Shown one piece after another: positions 51,368 through 59,044 of a stretch of 64,000 nt of DNA (its first letter is position 1; each line of letters opens with the position of its first letter). Source of the DNA: Paraburkholderia elongata (GTDB lineage: Bacteria > Pseudomonadota > Gammaproteobacteria > Burkholderiales > Burkholderiaceae); assembly GCF_013177735.1 (NCBI RefSeq), contig NZ_WOEZ01000119.1, forward strand, positions 22,485-86,484. Reading direction: 5' to 3'. The position numbers and the translations under genes are program-made. The notes under the pieces are model-generated. The model was not told the DNA's origin. It saw only the letters and a program-made list of their open reading frames with translations, and ran no database searches.

Positions 51368-52963
51368 ATGTCATCCCCGTCCGCCCGTCCTACACTGCCC
51401 GCGCAGTCGTCAGACTCGAAAAGCTCAAAACCCGTCAACCCTGCGTTCGTGCTGGCCACCGCATCGGCGACCTGCGCGCTGATCGTTCTGGATACCAATG
51501 TCGTGGCCGTCTCCTTGCCCTCGATTGCACGCTCGTTTCACGCGAGTTTCGCCGATGTCGAATGGGTGGTCAGCGCGTATATGGTCGCTTTCGCGTCGTG
51601 TCTGCTGCCCGCGGGCGGTCTCGCCGACCGCGTCGGCCGCAAGCGGATGCTGCTGCTCGGGCTCGCGGTGTTCTTTCTGGCGTCACTGGGTTGTGGCGCG
51701 GCGCCATCGGCGGCTATGCTTGACGTGGCGCGCGCGGTCAAGGGCGTCGGCGCCGCGATGCTGCTCACCGCGGCGCTCGCCGTGATCGCCAACACCTTCC
51801 ACGAAGGTCCCGCGCGCGTGCGCGCATGGGCCGTGTGGGGCACCTGCATGGGCCTCGCGACGACGGTCGCGCCGCTTGTCGGCGGTGTGATCACCCAATG
51901 GCTCGGCTGGCGCTGGATTTTCCTGCTCAATCTGCCTGTGTGCGCAGTGCTCGCGTGGTGCGCGTCACGCTCGATTCGCGAGTCGCGCAATCCCGAACCC
52001 GGTCCGCTCGATGCCGCCGGCAGCATCCTGTTCGGCCTTGCGCTCGCGCTCGGCATCTGGGCCTTGATCGAGGTGCCGACCGACGGACTCGCGAGCTGGG
52101 TCACGGGCGCGAGGCTCGCGGCATGCACGCTGCTGTTTGGCGCATTCATTCAGGTGCAACGCTCGCGGGCGCATGCGATGGTCGACCTTGCACTGTTCCG
52201 CCAGCCGCGCTTTGTCGCAGCCGTACTCGCGATGTTCGGCTACGCTGCCTGCGCGCAGGTGATGATGACGTTTTTGCCGCTCTACCTGCAGAACGCGTTC
52301 GGTCTGTCGGCGGTGATGGCGGGTGTCGGCATGCTGCCGTTCGCGCTGGCGATGGTGCTCGGGCCGTACATCGGCGCAGTGCTCGCGCGGCGCTTGCCGG
52401 GCATGGCGTTGCTGTCGACCGGGCTATTGCTGATCGCGGCCGGCAATCTGCTGACGGCGCTCGTCGCCGGCGACGCAAGCTATGCGCTGGTGGCGCTCGG
52501 CATGGTCGTGACCGGCCTGGGCGCAGGGATGATGAATGGCGATACGCAGAAGGCCATCATGGCGTGCGTACCGCTTGATCGAACCGGCATGGCGTCCGGT
52601 ATCAGCACGACGACGCGCTTCACGGCGATCGTCACGTCGGTGGGTGTTCTGGGCGCGGTACTCGCGGCCCGCACCCACGCTGCGTTCGTGGCCGGCACGC
52701 AAATGACGCCTGATATTAGCGCAGCGCTCGACACGGGTTTCATGTCGCGCGTGCTGGCTGGCGATATGGCGCAGGCCACCGCGCATCTGCCGCCTGCGTT
52801 GCGGGTCGTCTTGGTGTCGGCCGCGCACGCGAGCTTTGCCAGCGGTTTTGCTGCGGCGCTTTATCTGGCCGGCGCGATTGCGGTGTCGATTGCGGCGGGA
52901 ATCTGGCTGCTGGGTCGCAAGGGTGAGGCTGTACCGGTGCGTGGGGTTGCGTCGAACGGGTAG
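51368..52963 (+). CDS. DHA2-family MFS exporter
   Basis: 531-residue, 14-helix proton-driven exporter. TM1 has LIVLDTNVVAVSLPSIARSF with the family Asp; motif A is GGLADRVGRKRMLLLGLA; motif C is TTVAPLVGGVITQWLGWRWIFLLN. The first 25 residues are a polar cytoplasmic tail. No adaptor protein gene adjoins it, so it probably works alone across the inner membrane. It is divergent from the LysR gene, which should control it. Substrate unknown. Confidence 0.92.
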   Translation: MSSPSARPTLPAQSSDSKSSKPVNPAFVLATASATCALIVLDTNVVAVSLPSIARSFHASFADVEWVVSAYMVAFASCLLPAGGLADRVGRKRMLLLGLAVFFLASLGCGAAPSAAMLDVARAVKGVGAAMLLTAALAVIANTFHEGPARVRAWAVWGTCMGLATTVAPLVGGVITQWLGWRWIFLLNLPVCAVLAWCASRSIRESRNPEPGPLDAAGSILFGLALALGIWALIEVPTDGLASWVTGARLAACTLLFGAFIQVQRSRAHAMVDLALFRQPRFVAAVLAMFGYAACAQVMMTFLPLYLQNAFGLSAVMAGVGMLPFALAMVLGPYIGAVLARRLPGMALLSTGLLLIAAGNLLTALVAGDASYALVALGMVVTGLGAGMMNGDTQKAIMACVPLDRTGMASGISTTTRFTAIVTSVGVLGAVLAARTHAAFVAGTQMTPDISAALDTGFMSRVLAGDMAQATAHLPPALRVVLVSAAHASFASGFAAALYLAGAIAVSIAAGIWLLGRKGEAVPVRGVASNG

Positions 52964-53148
52964 GAGTTTACCGGTCCGGCCGCTGCTTTGCCGTCCGGCC
53001 AGGCCTCATCGCCCCGGCCACCCCGTTTTACGATATTGTGTGCTGCGCGCGCTCAAACTTGGGCGCGCGCTCCTTTCCGGGCCGTGTCCGCAACCGGGCA
53101 ACGTACAAGCGTAAGTTCCACAATTCGGGAACGCACAAGCACAAGAAA

Positions 53149-53628
53149 ATGAGCCATCCCAACACCGAACTGATCGAGCGTTTTTACACCGCGTTCCAGC
53201 AGCGCGATGCCGAAACAATGGCCGCCTGCTATGCCGACGATGTGGTCTTCAGCGATCCGGCCTTTGGCGAGCTGCGCGGCGAAGAGGCGCGCGACATGTG
53301 GCGTATGCTGGTGGCGCGCGCGCAGGACTTCTCGCTGACGTACGACAGTGTCGAAGCGGATGAGCTCAACGGCCGCGCCCACTGGGTGGCCCGTTACACA
53401 TTCGGTCAGACGGGCCGCACGGTGGTCAACCGCATCGCCGCGCGCTTCGTGTTTCGCGAGGGCCGCATCGTCGAACATCGCGATACGTTCGACCTTTGGC
53501 GTTGGGCCCGTCAGGCTTTGGGCATCAAAGGCGCGCTGCTCGGCTGGACGCCTTTCGTGCAGCGCGCAATCCGGGCGCAGGCGAGAAAAGGCCTCGACCT
53601 CTATCGACGCAGGCAGCGCCGCACGTAG
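53149..53628 (+). CDS. SnoaL-like/NTF2-fold protein
   Basis: 159 residues from the ATG at 53149. The cone-shaped NTF2-like fold is indicated by IERFYTAFQQRDAETMAACYADDVVFSDPAFGELRGEEARDMW and by FREGRIVEHRDTFDLWRWARQALG, as in SnoaL-like and nuclear transport factor 2 family proteins. Members act as isomerases or ligand-binding proteins of varied function; no specific reaction can be named. It is followed by the first hydroxylase gene after 98 bp on the same strand. Nothing is evident in the 185 bp upstream. Confidence 0.88.
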   Translation: MSHPNTELIERFYTAFQQRDAETMAACYADDVVFSDPAFGELRGEEARDMWRMLVARAQDFSLTYDSVEADELNGRAHWVARYTFGQTGRTVVNRIAARFVFREGRIVEHRDTFDLWRWARQALGIKGALLGWTPFVQRAIRAQARKGLDLYRRRQRRT

Positions 53629-53726
53629 CAGGCCAACCCGAGGTCAACCCTGCGCACTCCCCCAGCCTTGCTATGAGCCGACCAGTTGGTGCAGTATTTC
53701 GTGACGTGGACAAACGGGGGAGTTCT

Positions 53727-54605
53727 ATGCCGGTAGTGGATGCATCGTGGCAAGAGTGGCTGAGCAGCAATGTAGCGCGCGGTTGCAGCATCGACTCGAT
53801 GATCGATGCGATGGTGCAAGCCGGTTTCGCCACGGAAGCCGCGCGCGCGGAAGTGCACAAAGCGTTCGGCATGAACCCGGCGGACGTAGGGAACTCGCCA
53901 GCGGCAGCGACTGAGGCAGCGCTGGTAAAAGCCGGCCCGCAAACATACCAGTACGACGCGTCGCCCGTTGCACGCGGCAATGTGATCCGTGCGCACGATC
54001 GCGACGTCCGCGTATTGATGCGCTCCGAGCGGCCGCAAGTGATTGTGTTCGCGGATGTGCTGTCGCCTGACGAGTGCAACGAGATGATCGAACGCTCGCG
54101 TCATCGGCTGAAGCGCTCGACCACGGTCAATCCCGACACCGGCAAGGAAGACGTGATCCGCAACCGCACCAGCGAAGGCATCTGGTACCAGCGCGGGGAA
54201 GACGCGTTCATCGAAAAGATGGACCGGCGCATATCGAGTCTGATGAACTGGCCGGTCGAAAACGGCGAAGGGCTGCAGATTCTGCATTACGGCACGAGCG
54301 GCGAATATCGTCCTCACTTCGACTATTTCCCGCCCGATCAGGCCGGCAGCGCGGTGCATACCGCTCAGGGCGGCCAGCGGGTGGCGACCCTGGTGATCTA
54401 TCTGAACGACGTGCCCGACGGCGGCGAAACAATATTCCCGGAAGCGGGCATCTCAGTCGCGGCAGTAAAGGGTGGCGCGGTCTATTTCCGCTATATGAAC
54501 GGCCAGCATCAACTCGATCCGCTGACCCTGCACGGCGGCGCGCCGGTGCTTGGCGGCGACAAATGGATCATGACGAAGTGGATGCGCGAGCGGGCCTACG
54601 GCTAA
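53727..54605 (+). CDS. Prolyl-4-hydroxylase-like 2-oxoglutarate/Fe(II) dioxygenase, copy 1
   Basis: 292 residues from the ATG at 53727 (MPVVDASWQEWL), with GGGGGAG upstream. The C-terminal 190 residues are a P4Hc-type double-stranded beta-helix: iron ligands in HFDYFPP (His and Asp) and LTLHGGAPV (His), and the 2-oxoglutarate-binding Lys in GDKWIMTKW. The N-terminal 75 residues form a small helical domain (SIDSMIDAMVQAGFATEAARAEV) that resembles a substrate- or partner-binding module. Substrate may be a protein proline or a free amino acid. A paralogue with the same layout follows 203 bp downstream. Confidence 0.92.
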   Translation: MPVVDASWQEWLSSNVARGCSIDSMIDAMVQAGFATEAARAEVHKAFGMNPADVGNSPAAATEAALVKAGPQTYQYDASPVARGNVIRAHDRDVRVLMRSERPQVIVFADVLSPDECNEMIERSRHRLKRSTTVNPDTGKEDVIRNRTSEGIWYQRGEDAFIEKMDRRISSLMNWPVENGEGLQILHYGTSGEYRPHFDYFPPDQAGSAVHTAQGGQRVATLVIYLNDVPDGGETIFPEAGISVAAVKGGAVYFRYMNGQHQLDPLTLHGGAPVLGGDKWIMTKWMRERAYG

Positions 54606-54808
54606 GGCGCGCGCAGGAAATTTCATAATTCGCGATGCGTCGAATCCGACGCTGAATGCGTTTTATCCAAGGCTCGTTTCCGAATCCTCGCGTGAAATGC
54701 GACGGGACGGCCACCTATCATCCTTTGCTTTAGTCAGCATCGCCCGATTGGCTACGCGCCCGGTCTGCGTGTGCTGAGCGAGCGAACTCTGGATGTGGGA
54801 TGAGACGT

Positions 54809-55678
54809 ATGCCAGTCGTAAACGATGCCGTGAAAACCTGGTTGGACAGTCATGTCGAGCGCGGCTTTAGCCCTGCGGCGTTGGTGGATGCCATGGTGGG
54901 CGCCGGCTTCGCATCGGAACTCGCACGAACCACGGTGAACGCTTCGTTCGATGCTGCCGGAATGGCTCGCACGGCCGTTGCTGCCGCGCCATGCGGTACC
55001 GAGGCGGCCGCGGGCGAATACCGCTACGATCCGGCGCCGGTCGCGGCGGGCAATGTGGTTCGTGCCTACGATCGCGACGTCAAGGTGCTGATGCGCTGCG
55101 AACGGCCGCAGATCGTCGCGTACGCCGACGTGATGTCGGACGAAGAGTGCGATGAGATGATCGAACGGTCGCGTCCGCTGCTCAAGCGCTCCACTACCGT
55201 CAATCCTGAGAACGGGTCGAACGACGTGATCCCCAATCGCACTAGTGAAGGCGCCTGGTATCACCGAGGTGCGGACCCGTTCCTCGAACGGCTCGAAAAG
55301 CGCTTTGCCAGTTTGATGAACTGGCCGGTCGATAATGGTGAAGGGTTGCAGGTGCTGAGGTACGGGGTCGGCGCCGAGTATCGGGCGCATTTCGATTATT
55401 TTCCGCCGGCGCAGACGGGCAGTGCCGTGCATATGGCGCGTGGCGGGCAGCGGGTTGCGACGCTGGTTTTGTATCTCAACGACGTGGCGGCTGGAGGGGA
55501 GACTTTTTTTCCCGATGCTGGCGTGTCGGTTGCCCCGAAGCGAGGGGGCGCTGTCTATTTCCGCTATATGAATGGGGCGCGGCAACTCGATCCATTGAGC
55601 TTGCATGGGGGCGCGCCTGTTCTGGAAGGCGAGAAGTGGATCATGACCAAGTGGGTCAGGGAAGGGGTTTTTGCTTAG
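54809..55678 (+). CDS. Prolyl-4-hydroxylase-like 2-oxoglutarate/Fe(II) dioxygenase, copy 2
   Basis: 289 residues from the ATG at 54809 (MPVVNDAVKTWLDSHV), aligned with copy 1; an ATG three codons upstream at 54800 is possible. It keeps all catalytic residues: HFDYFPP, LSLHGGAPV and GEKWIMTKW. The whole protein aligns with copy 1 without large gaps, including the N-terminal helical part (SPAALVDAMVGAGFASELARTTV); the region between helical and catalytic domains differs most. The pair is a tandem duplication that has diverged, and each copy has its own upstream gap of 100-200 bp, so they may be regulated separately. Confidence 0.92.
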   Translation: MPVVNDAVKTWLDSHVERGFSPAALVDAMVGAGFASELARTTVNASFDAAGMARTAVAAAPCGTEAAAGEYRYDPAPVAAGNVVRAYDRDVKVLMRCERPQIVAYADVMSDEECDEMIERSRPLLKRSTTVNPENGSNDVIPNRTSEGAWYHRGADPFLERLEKRFASLMNWPVDNGEGLQVLRYGVGAEYRAHFDYFPPAQTGSAVHMARGGQRVATLVLYLNDVAAGGETFFPDAGVSVAPKRGGAVYFRYMNGARQLDPLSLHGGAPVLEGEKWIMTKWVREGVFA

Positions 55679-55688
55679 AGCGCTTCGC

Positions 55689-56123
55689 TCAAGCCATCTT
55701 GTAGACGTCCGGATTGTGCAGTTCCATATAGCGCTCCGGCGTCGTCAGTTCCTTGAAACCGTGCGGCTTGTAGACGTGGTGAGCGTCTGTCGTCACCAGC
55801 ACGATTCTGCGCAAACCGGTCAGCGATGGGCTGGCGAATACGTGCTTCATCAACGCTGACGCGTATCCCTTGTCGCGGTACGCGGGCAGCACGAAGACAT
55901 CGCACAGGTACGCGAATGTTGCCTGGTCCGTTACCAGGCGAGCAAACGCGATCTGCTTGCCTTCGATATACGCACCGAAACATAGCGACCCCTCTATCGC
56001 CCGGTCGAACGTCTCGCGTGGCAGGCCCTTCGCCCATGCCGTCTCCTGCGAGAGGAACGCGTAGATCATCTCGATGTCGAGGTCGGCCTTGTTGCTCGAA
56101 ATCGTCAGCTCGTTCGCTTGCAC
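55689..56123 (-). CDS. GNAT-family N-acetyltransferase
   Basis: 144 residues from a GTG at 56123 (MQANELTISSNKADLD), chosen for the GAGAG ribosome site just upstream; a longer frame to 56270 has Arg-rich, non-homologous sequence. The acetyl-CoA site is seen as LCDVFVLPAYRDKGYASALMKHVF (motif A, here with RDKGYA) and the C-terminal YKPHGFKEL. It transfers an acetyl group to an amine of unknown identity. It converges on the second hydroxylase gene with a 10-bp gap. Confidence 0.88.
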   Translation of the reverse strand: MQANELTISSNKADLDIEMIYAFLSQETAWAKGLPRETFDRAIEGSLCFGAYIEGKQIAFARLVTDQATFAYLCDVFVLPAYRDKGYASALMKHVFASPSLTGLRRIVLVTTDAHHVYKPHGFKELTTPERYMELHNPDVYKMA

Positions 56124-56229
56124 CGCGTCTCTCCACCTGTTCTGGTTAAGTAATGAAAGGATACGGCGCCGGTTGGGCACCGCTGCTTCAACTCCCGCTT
56201 CAAACTCTTCCATCCGGCCCGCTTTGCGC

Positions 56230-57666
56230 TCAGCTCTTCGCCGGGTCCTCGACGCCGCGCGAACCGCCACCGATGCTCTGTCCGGCGTTGTGCGCGAGAC
56301 CCAAGTAGCCGATCAAGGACATCAGTGTCAGCACACCGGCAAACAGAAACGCCAGGCGGAAATCATCCAGCGTGAAAACACGGCCGGTCGTCTCGCCGTT
56401 GAAGAACGCTGCCGCGCGCAGCGAGACGGCGCCGAACGCAATGCCCAGACCGATCGTCATCTGGGCGGCAGCGCTCCAAAGCGTGCTCGCTGCGCTCATC
56501 TGCGGTTGTGAGACGTCGGCGTAGGCGAGGGTGGCAAGCGTCGAGAATTGCATCGAGCGCGCTACGCCGTAAATGAACACGACGAACAACACCAGCACGA
56601 GCGGCACGTTCGGCGTCAACAACCCGCAGGCAATGATGAAAACACCGGCCACCGTCACGTCGACAATCGACACCATCCGGAAACCGTAGCGTTGCAGGAT
56701 GCGCGTGGTCAGTGCCTTCATGCCGAGGTTGCCGAGCGCGCTCGCGAGCAATAACAAGCCCGACTTGAACGCCGACAACCCGAAACCGACCTGGAACAGC
56801 AGCGGCATCAGATACGGCACCGCGCCGATACCGATGCGGGTGAACGAGCCGGTCACCACCGTCACGGAAAAAGTCGGGATTTTCAGCGTGGATACGTCGA
56901 TCAGCGGATGCGGGTGACGCTTCGCATGCTGGAACGCCACCACACCCATCAGCAATCCGCCCGCGATGAGCGCGCCCGCCACCCAAGGATTCTCGCCGGG
57001 CTGGCTCGCCAGTTCAGCGCCATACAGAATCGCCGTCAGCGTCGTGGCGCTCAGCATGAGGCCGACGACGTCGAGCGGCTTGCGTTCGGTGCCGCGCAGG
57101 TTCGGCACCAGCGCGAGCGCAACGGCCATGGCTGCCAGACCGAACGGCACGTTCAGCAGAAAGATCCAGCGCCACGACGCATAGGTGGTGATGAAGCCGC
57201 CCACCGGCGGTCCGACCACCGGCGCGGCAATCGCCGGCCATGTGATGGTCGAGATCGCCTGCATCATGCGGCTCTTCTCCGTGTTGCGGACCACGATCAA
57301 ACGGCCCACCGGCACCATCATCGCGCCGCCCATGCCTTGCAGCAGCCGCGCGGCCGTAAATTCAGTCACGTTCTGCGACAAGCCGCACAACACCGAAGCC
57401 ACCGTGAACACACCGATCGCGCTGAAGAACACCGTGCGCGAGCCGCAACGGTCGGCGACCCAGCCGCTCGCCGGGATGAAAATCGCCAGCGCCAGCATAT
57501 AAGCCGTCATACCGAGGCTCAGGCTGTTTGGGCCGACGCCGAAGGAGTGTGCCATCTGCGGCAGCGCGGTCGCGATCACCGTGGTGTCGAGGTACTCCAT
57601 GAAGAAGGTGGCCGCCACGATATACGGCAGCCAGCCGACGTGTGACGCGCGTGTGCCGCCGGTCAT
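56230..57666 (-). CDS. DHA2-family MFS transporter
   Basis: 478 residues. TM1 has FFMEYLDTTVIATALPQMAHSF with the conserved Asp of the family; motif A is GWVADRCGSRTVFFSAIG; motif C is APVVGPPVGGFITTYASWRWIFLLN. About 14 helices are present. It is a proton-coupled exporter of unknown substrate, with no adaptor gene beside it. The 292-bp gap upstream (57667-57958) holds only three copies of a GCGGCACATAG-like unit near 57868-57903. Confidence 0.9.
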   Translation of the reverse strand: MTGGTRASHVGWLPYIVAATFFMEYLDTTVIATALPQMAHSFGVGPNSLSLGMTAYMLALAIFIPASGWVADRCGSRTVFFSAIGVFTVASVLCGLSQNVTEFTAARLLQGMGGAMMVPVGRLIVVRNTEKSRMMQAISTITWPAIAAPVVGPPVGGFITTYASWRWIFLLNVPFGLAAMAVALALVPNLRGTERKPLDVVGLMLSATTLTAILYGAELASQPGENPWVAGALIAGGLLMGVVAFQHAKRHPHPLIDVSTLKIPTFSVTVVTGSFTRIGIGAVPYLMPLLFQVGFGLSAFKSGLLLLASALGNLGMKALTTRILQRYGFRMVSIVDVTVAGVFIIACGLLTPNVPLVLVLFVVFIYGVARSMQFSTLATLAYADVSQPQMSAASTLWSAAAQMTIGLGIAFGAVSLRAAAFFNGETTGRVFTLDDFRLAFLFAGVLTLMSLIGYLGLAHNAGQSIGGGSRGVEDPAKS

Positions 57667-57958
57667 CGCGCTTTCCTTTTCGCACTGCGCGTGGATTCGC
57701 CGATGCCGCCATCGTGCCGGCGCGTACCGCGAGATGGTTTTGATTTCATGTTCTTGCGACTACCTTTCGAAAACGTGTTTCCGCGGCGCCCCTGAACCGT
57801 CACCCCTTGCCGCCAACCCTGCATCGTAACGCAACAATTCGCGACCCACAGCGGCGAACGGCAACAGACGGCGGCACATAGCGGCACATAGGGGCACACT
57901 GCGGCGCGCGACGGCAGCAGCGCGAGAAGCGCGCCGGAAACACTGCTTTTCTTGCCGC

Positions 57959-58840
57959 TCAATCCTTCGCCGCGTATTCCCGATCGAGCTTGTCGTACAG
58001 CGGCTTGTTCACCAGGCGCTGGCGTTCGCTGAACGGCGCGACGAGCGTAGCGTCTTCATCGAGGCGGCCGTTGCTCTTCAGCGTGCCGAGCGCGCGCTGC
58101 ATGCCGAGCACTGCGCCTTGCAGCGCCGCGTTCGCGTACAGGACGATGCCGTAGCCGAGTTTGGCGAGCGCTTCACGCGATTGCACAGGTGTCTTGCCGC
58201 CGATTACGATGTTGATCAGTTGCGGCTTGTCGAACAGTCCCGGCAGACGTTCGATGTCGGCGAGCGATTCGGTCGCTTCGATAAACAGAATGTCCGCGCC
58301 GGCCTCGATGAAGCGATGGCCGCGCTCGATCGCGTCTTCGATACCGTGGACCGCGGCCGAATCGGTGCGCGCCATGATCTGCAGGTTGCCGTCTTCGCGG
58401 GCATCGACGGCCGCGCGGATCTTGCCGACCATTTCACTCGTGCTGACGACTTCCTTGCCGGCGAAGTGGCCGCATTTCTTCGGCATGATCTGGTCTTCGA
58501 ACTGGATCACGTCGGCGCCGCTGCGCTCGAGTACGCGCACGGTCTGGCGCACGTTCAGTGCGTTGCCGAAGCCGGTGTCGGCGTCGACGATCAGCGGCAG
58601 CGCAACTGCGTCGCGAATCCGTGCGCAATGCTCGGCGACTTCGGCTAGGCCGATGAACCCGAGGTCGGGCAAGCCGAGCGACATATTGGTGACGCCCGCG
58701 CCCGTGATGTAGATCGCTTCGAAGCCGGCGTCTTCAATCACGCGCGCGCTCATGGCGTTGAAGGCGCCCGGCACGAGCAGGCCTTGGCGCTGGTTGACTT
58801 TGGCGCGGAAGGCGGCGCGGCGGGTAACGGAAGTGGTCAT
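57959..58840 (-). CDS. PrpB-like isocitrate lyase/PEP mutase family enzyme
   Basis: 293 residues from the ATG at 58840 (MTTSVTRRAAFRAKVNQRQGLLVPGAFN). The (beta/alpha)8 family signature is complete: DADTGFGNALNVRQTVRVLERSGADVIQFEDQ with the Mg-binding acids, the catalytic-loop Cys in MPKKCGHFAGKEVV, and MARTDSAAVHG. Methylisocitrate lyase (PrpB), oxaloacetate decarboxylase and carboxyphosphonoenolpyruvate mutase share this fold, so the exact reaction is uncertain; the divergent PrpR-like activator favours a propionate-linked C-C lyase. No prpC or prpD adjoins it. A sigma-54-type promoter lies 52-67 bp upstream. Confidence 0.86.
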   Translation of the reverse strand: MTTSVTRRAAFRAKVNQRQGLLVPGAFNAMSARVIEDAGFEAIYITGAGVTNMSLGLPDLGFIGLAEVAEHCARIRDAVALPLIVDADTGFGNALNVRQTVRVLERSGADVIQFEDQIMPKKCGHFAGKEVVSTSEMVGKIRAAVDAREDGNLQIMARTDSAAVHGIEDAIERGHRFIEAGADILFIEATESLADIERLPGLFDKPQLINIVIGGKTPVQSREALAKLGYGIVLYANAALQGAVLGMQRALGTLKSNGRLDEDATLVAPFSERQRLVNKPLYDKLDREYAAKD

Positions 58841-58891
58841 GGCTGTGTGTCTCCAGATAGGAAAGTGAGTGATAGAACGCTGAGCTGAATT

Positions 58892-58907
58892 CGCAGGAAG
58901 CATGCCA
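58892..58907 (-). promoter_or_regulatory. Sigma-54-type promoter of the PrpB-like gene
   Basis: On the minus strand TGGCATG, CTTC, CTGCG, with ten bases between GG and GC. Transcription would start near 58881, 40 bp before the ATG. The pairing with a divergent sigma-54 activator supports it. Confidence 0.6.
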
Positions 58908-58994
58908 TTCGCCGGCTCTTAGGATTTGTGCCAAACAATCAGCAGGTTAGGCGGAAAGAGGGCGGCGTCGCGGTTCATGGCAGAATGCCGGGGT

Positions 58995-59018
58995 GTTCCA
59001 TGAAACGTTTCATGGAAC
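58995..59018. promoter_or_regulatory. 24-bp perfect palindrome, probable activator-binding site
   Basis: The half-site is GTTCCATGAAAC and its exact complement follows without a spacer; a further GTTTCA follows. It lies 26 bp before the prpR-like start and about 115 bp upstream of the predicted start of the divergent lyase transcript, the usual position of an enhancer site for a sigma-54 activator. Confidence 0.65.
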
Positions 59019-59044
59019 GTTTCAGCTATGAGCGGAGCGTCGCA

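Noticed and set aside
57868..57903. Repeats resembling a small CRISPR array
   Set aside because: Only about three copies of a ten-base GCGGCACATA-like unit with no spacers and no cas genes.
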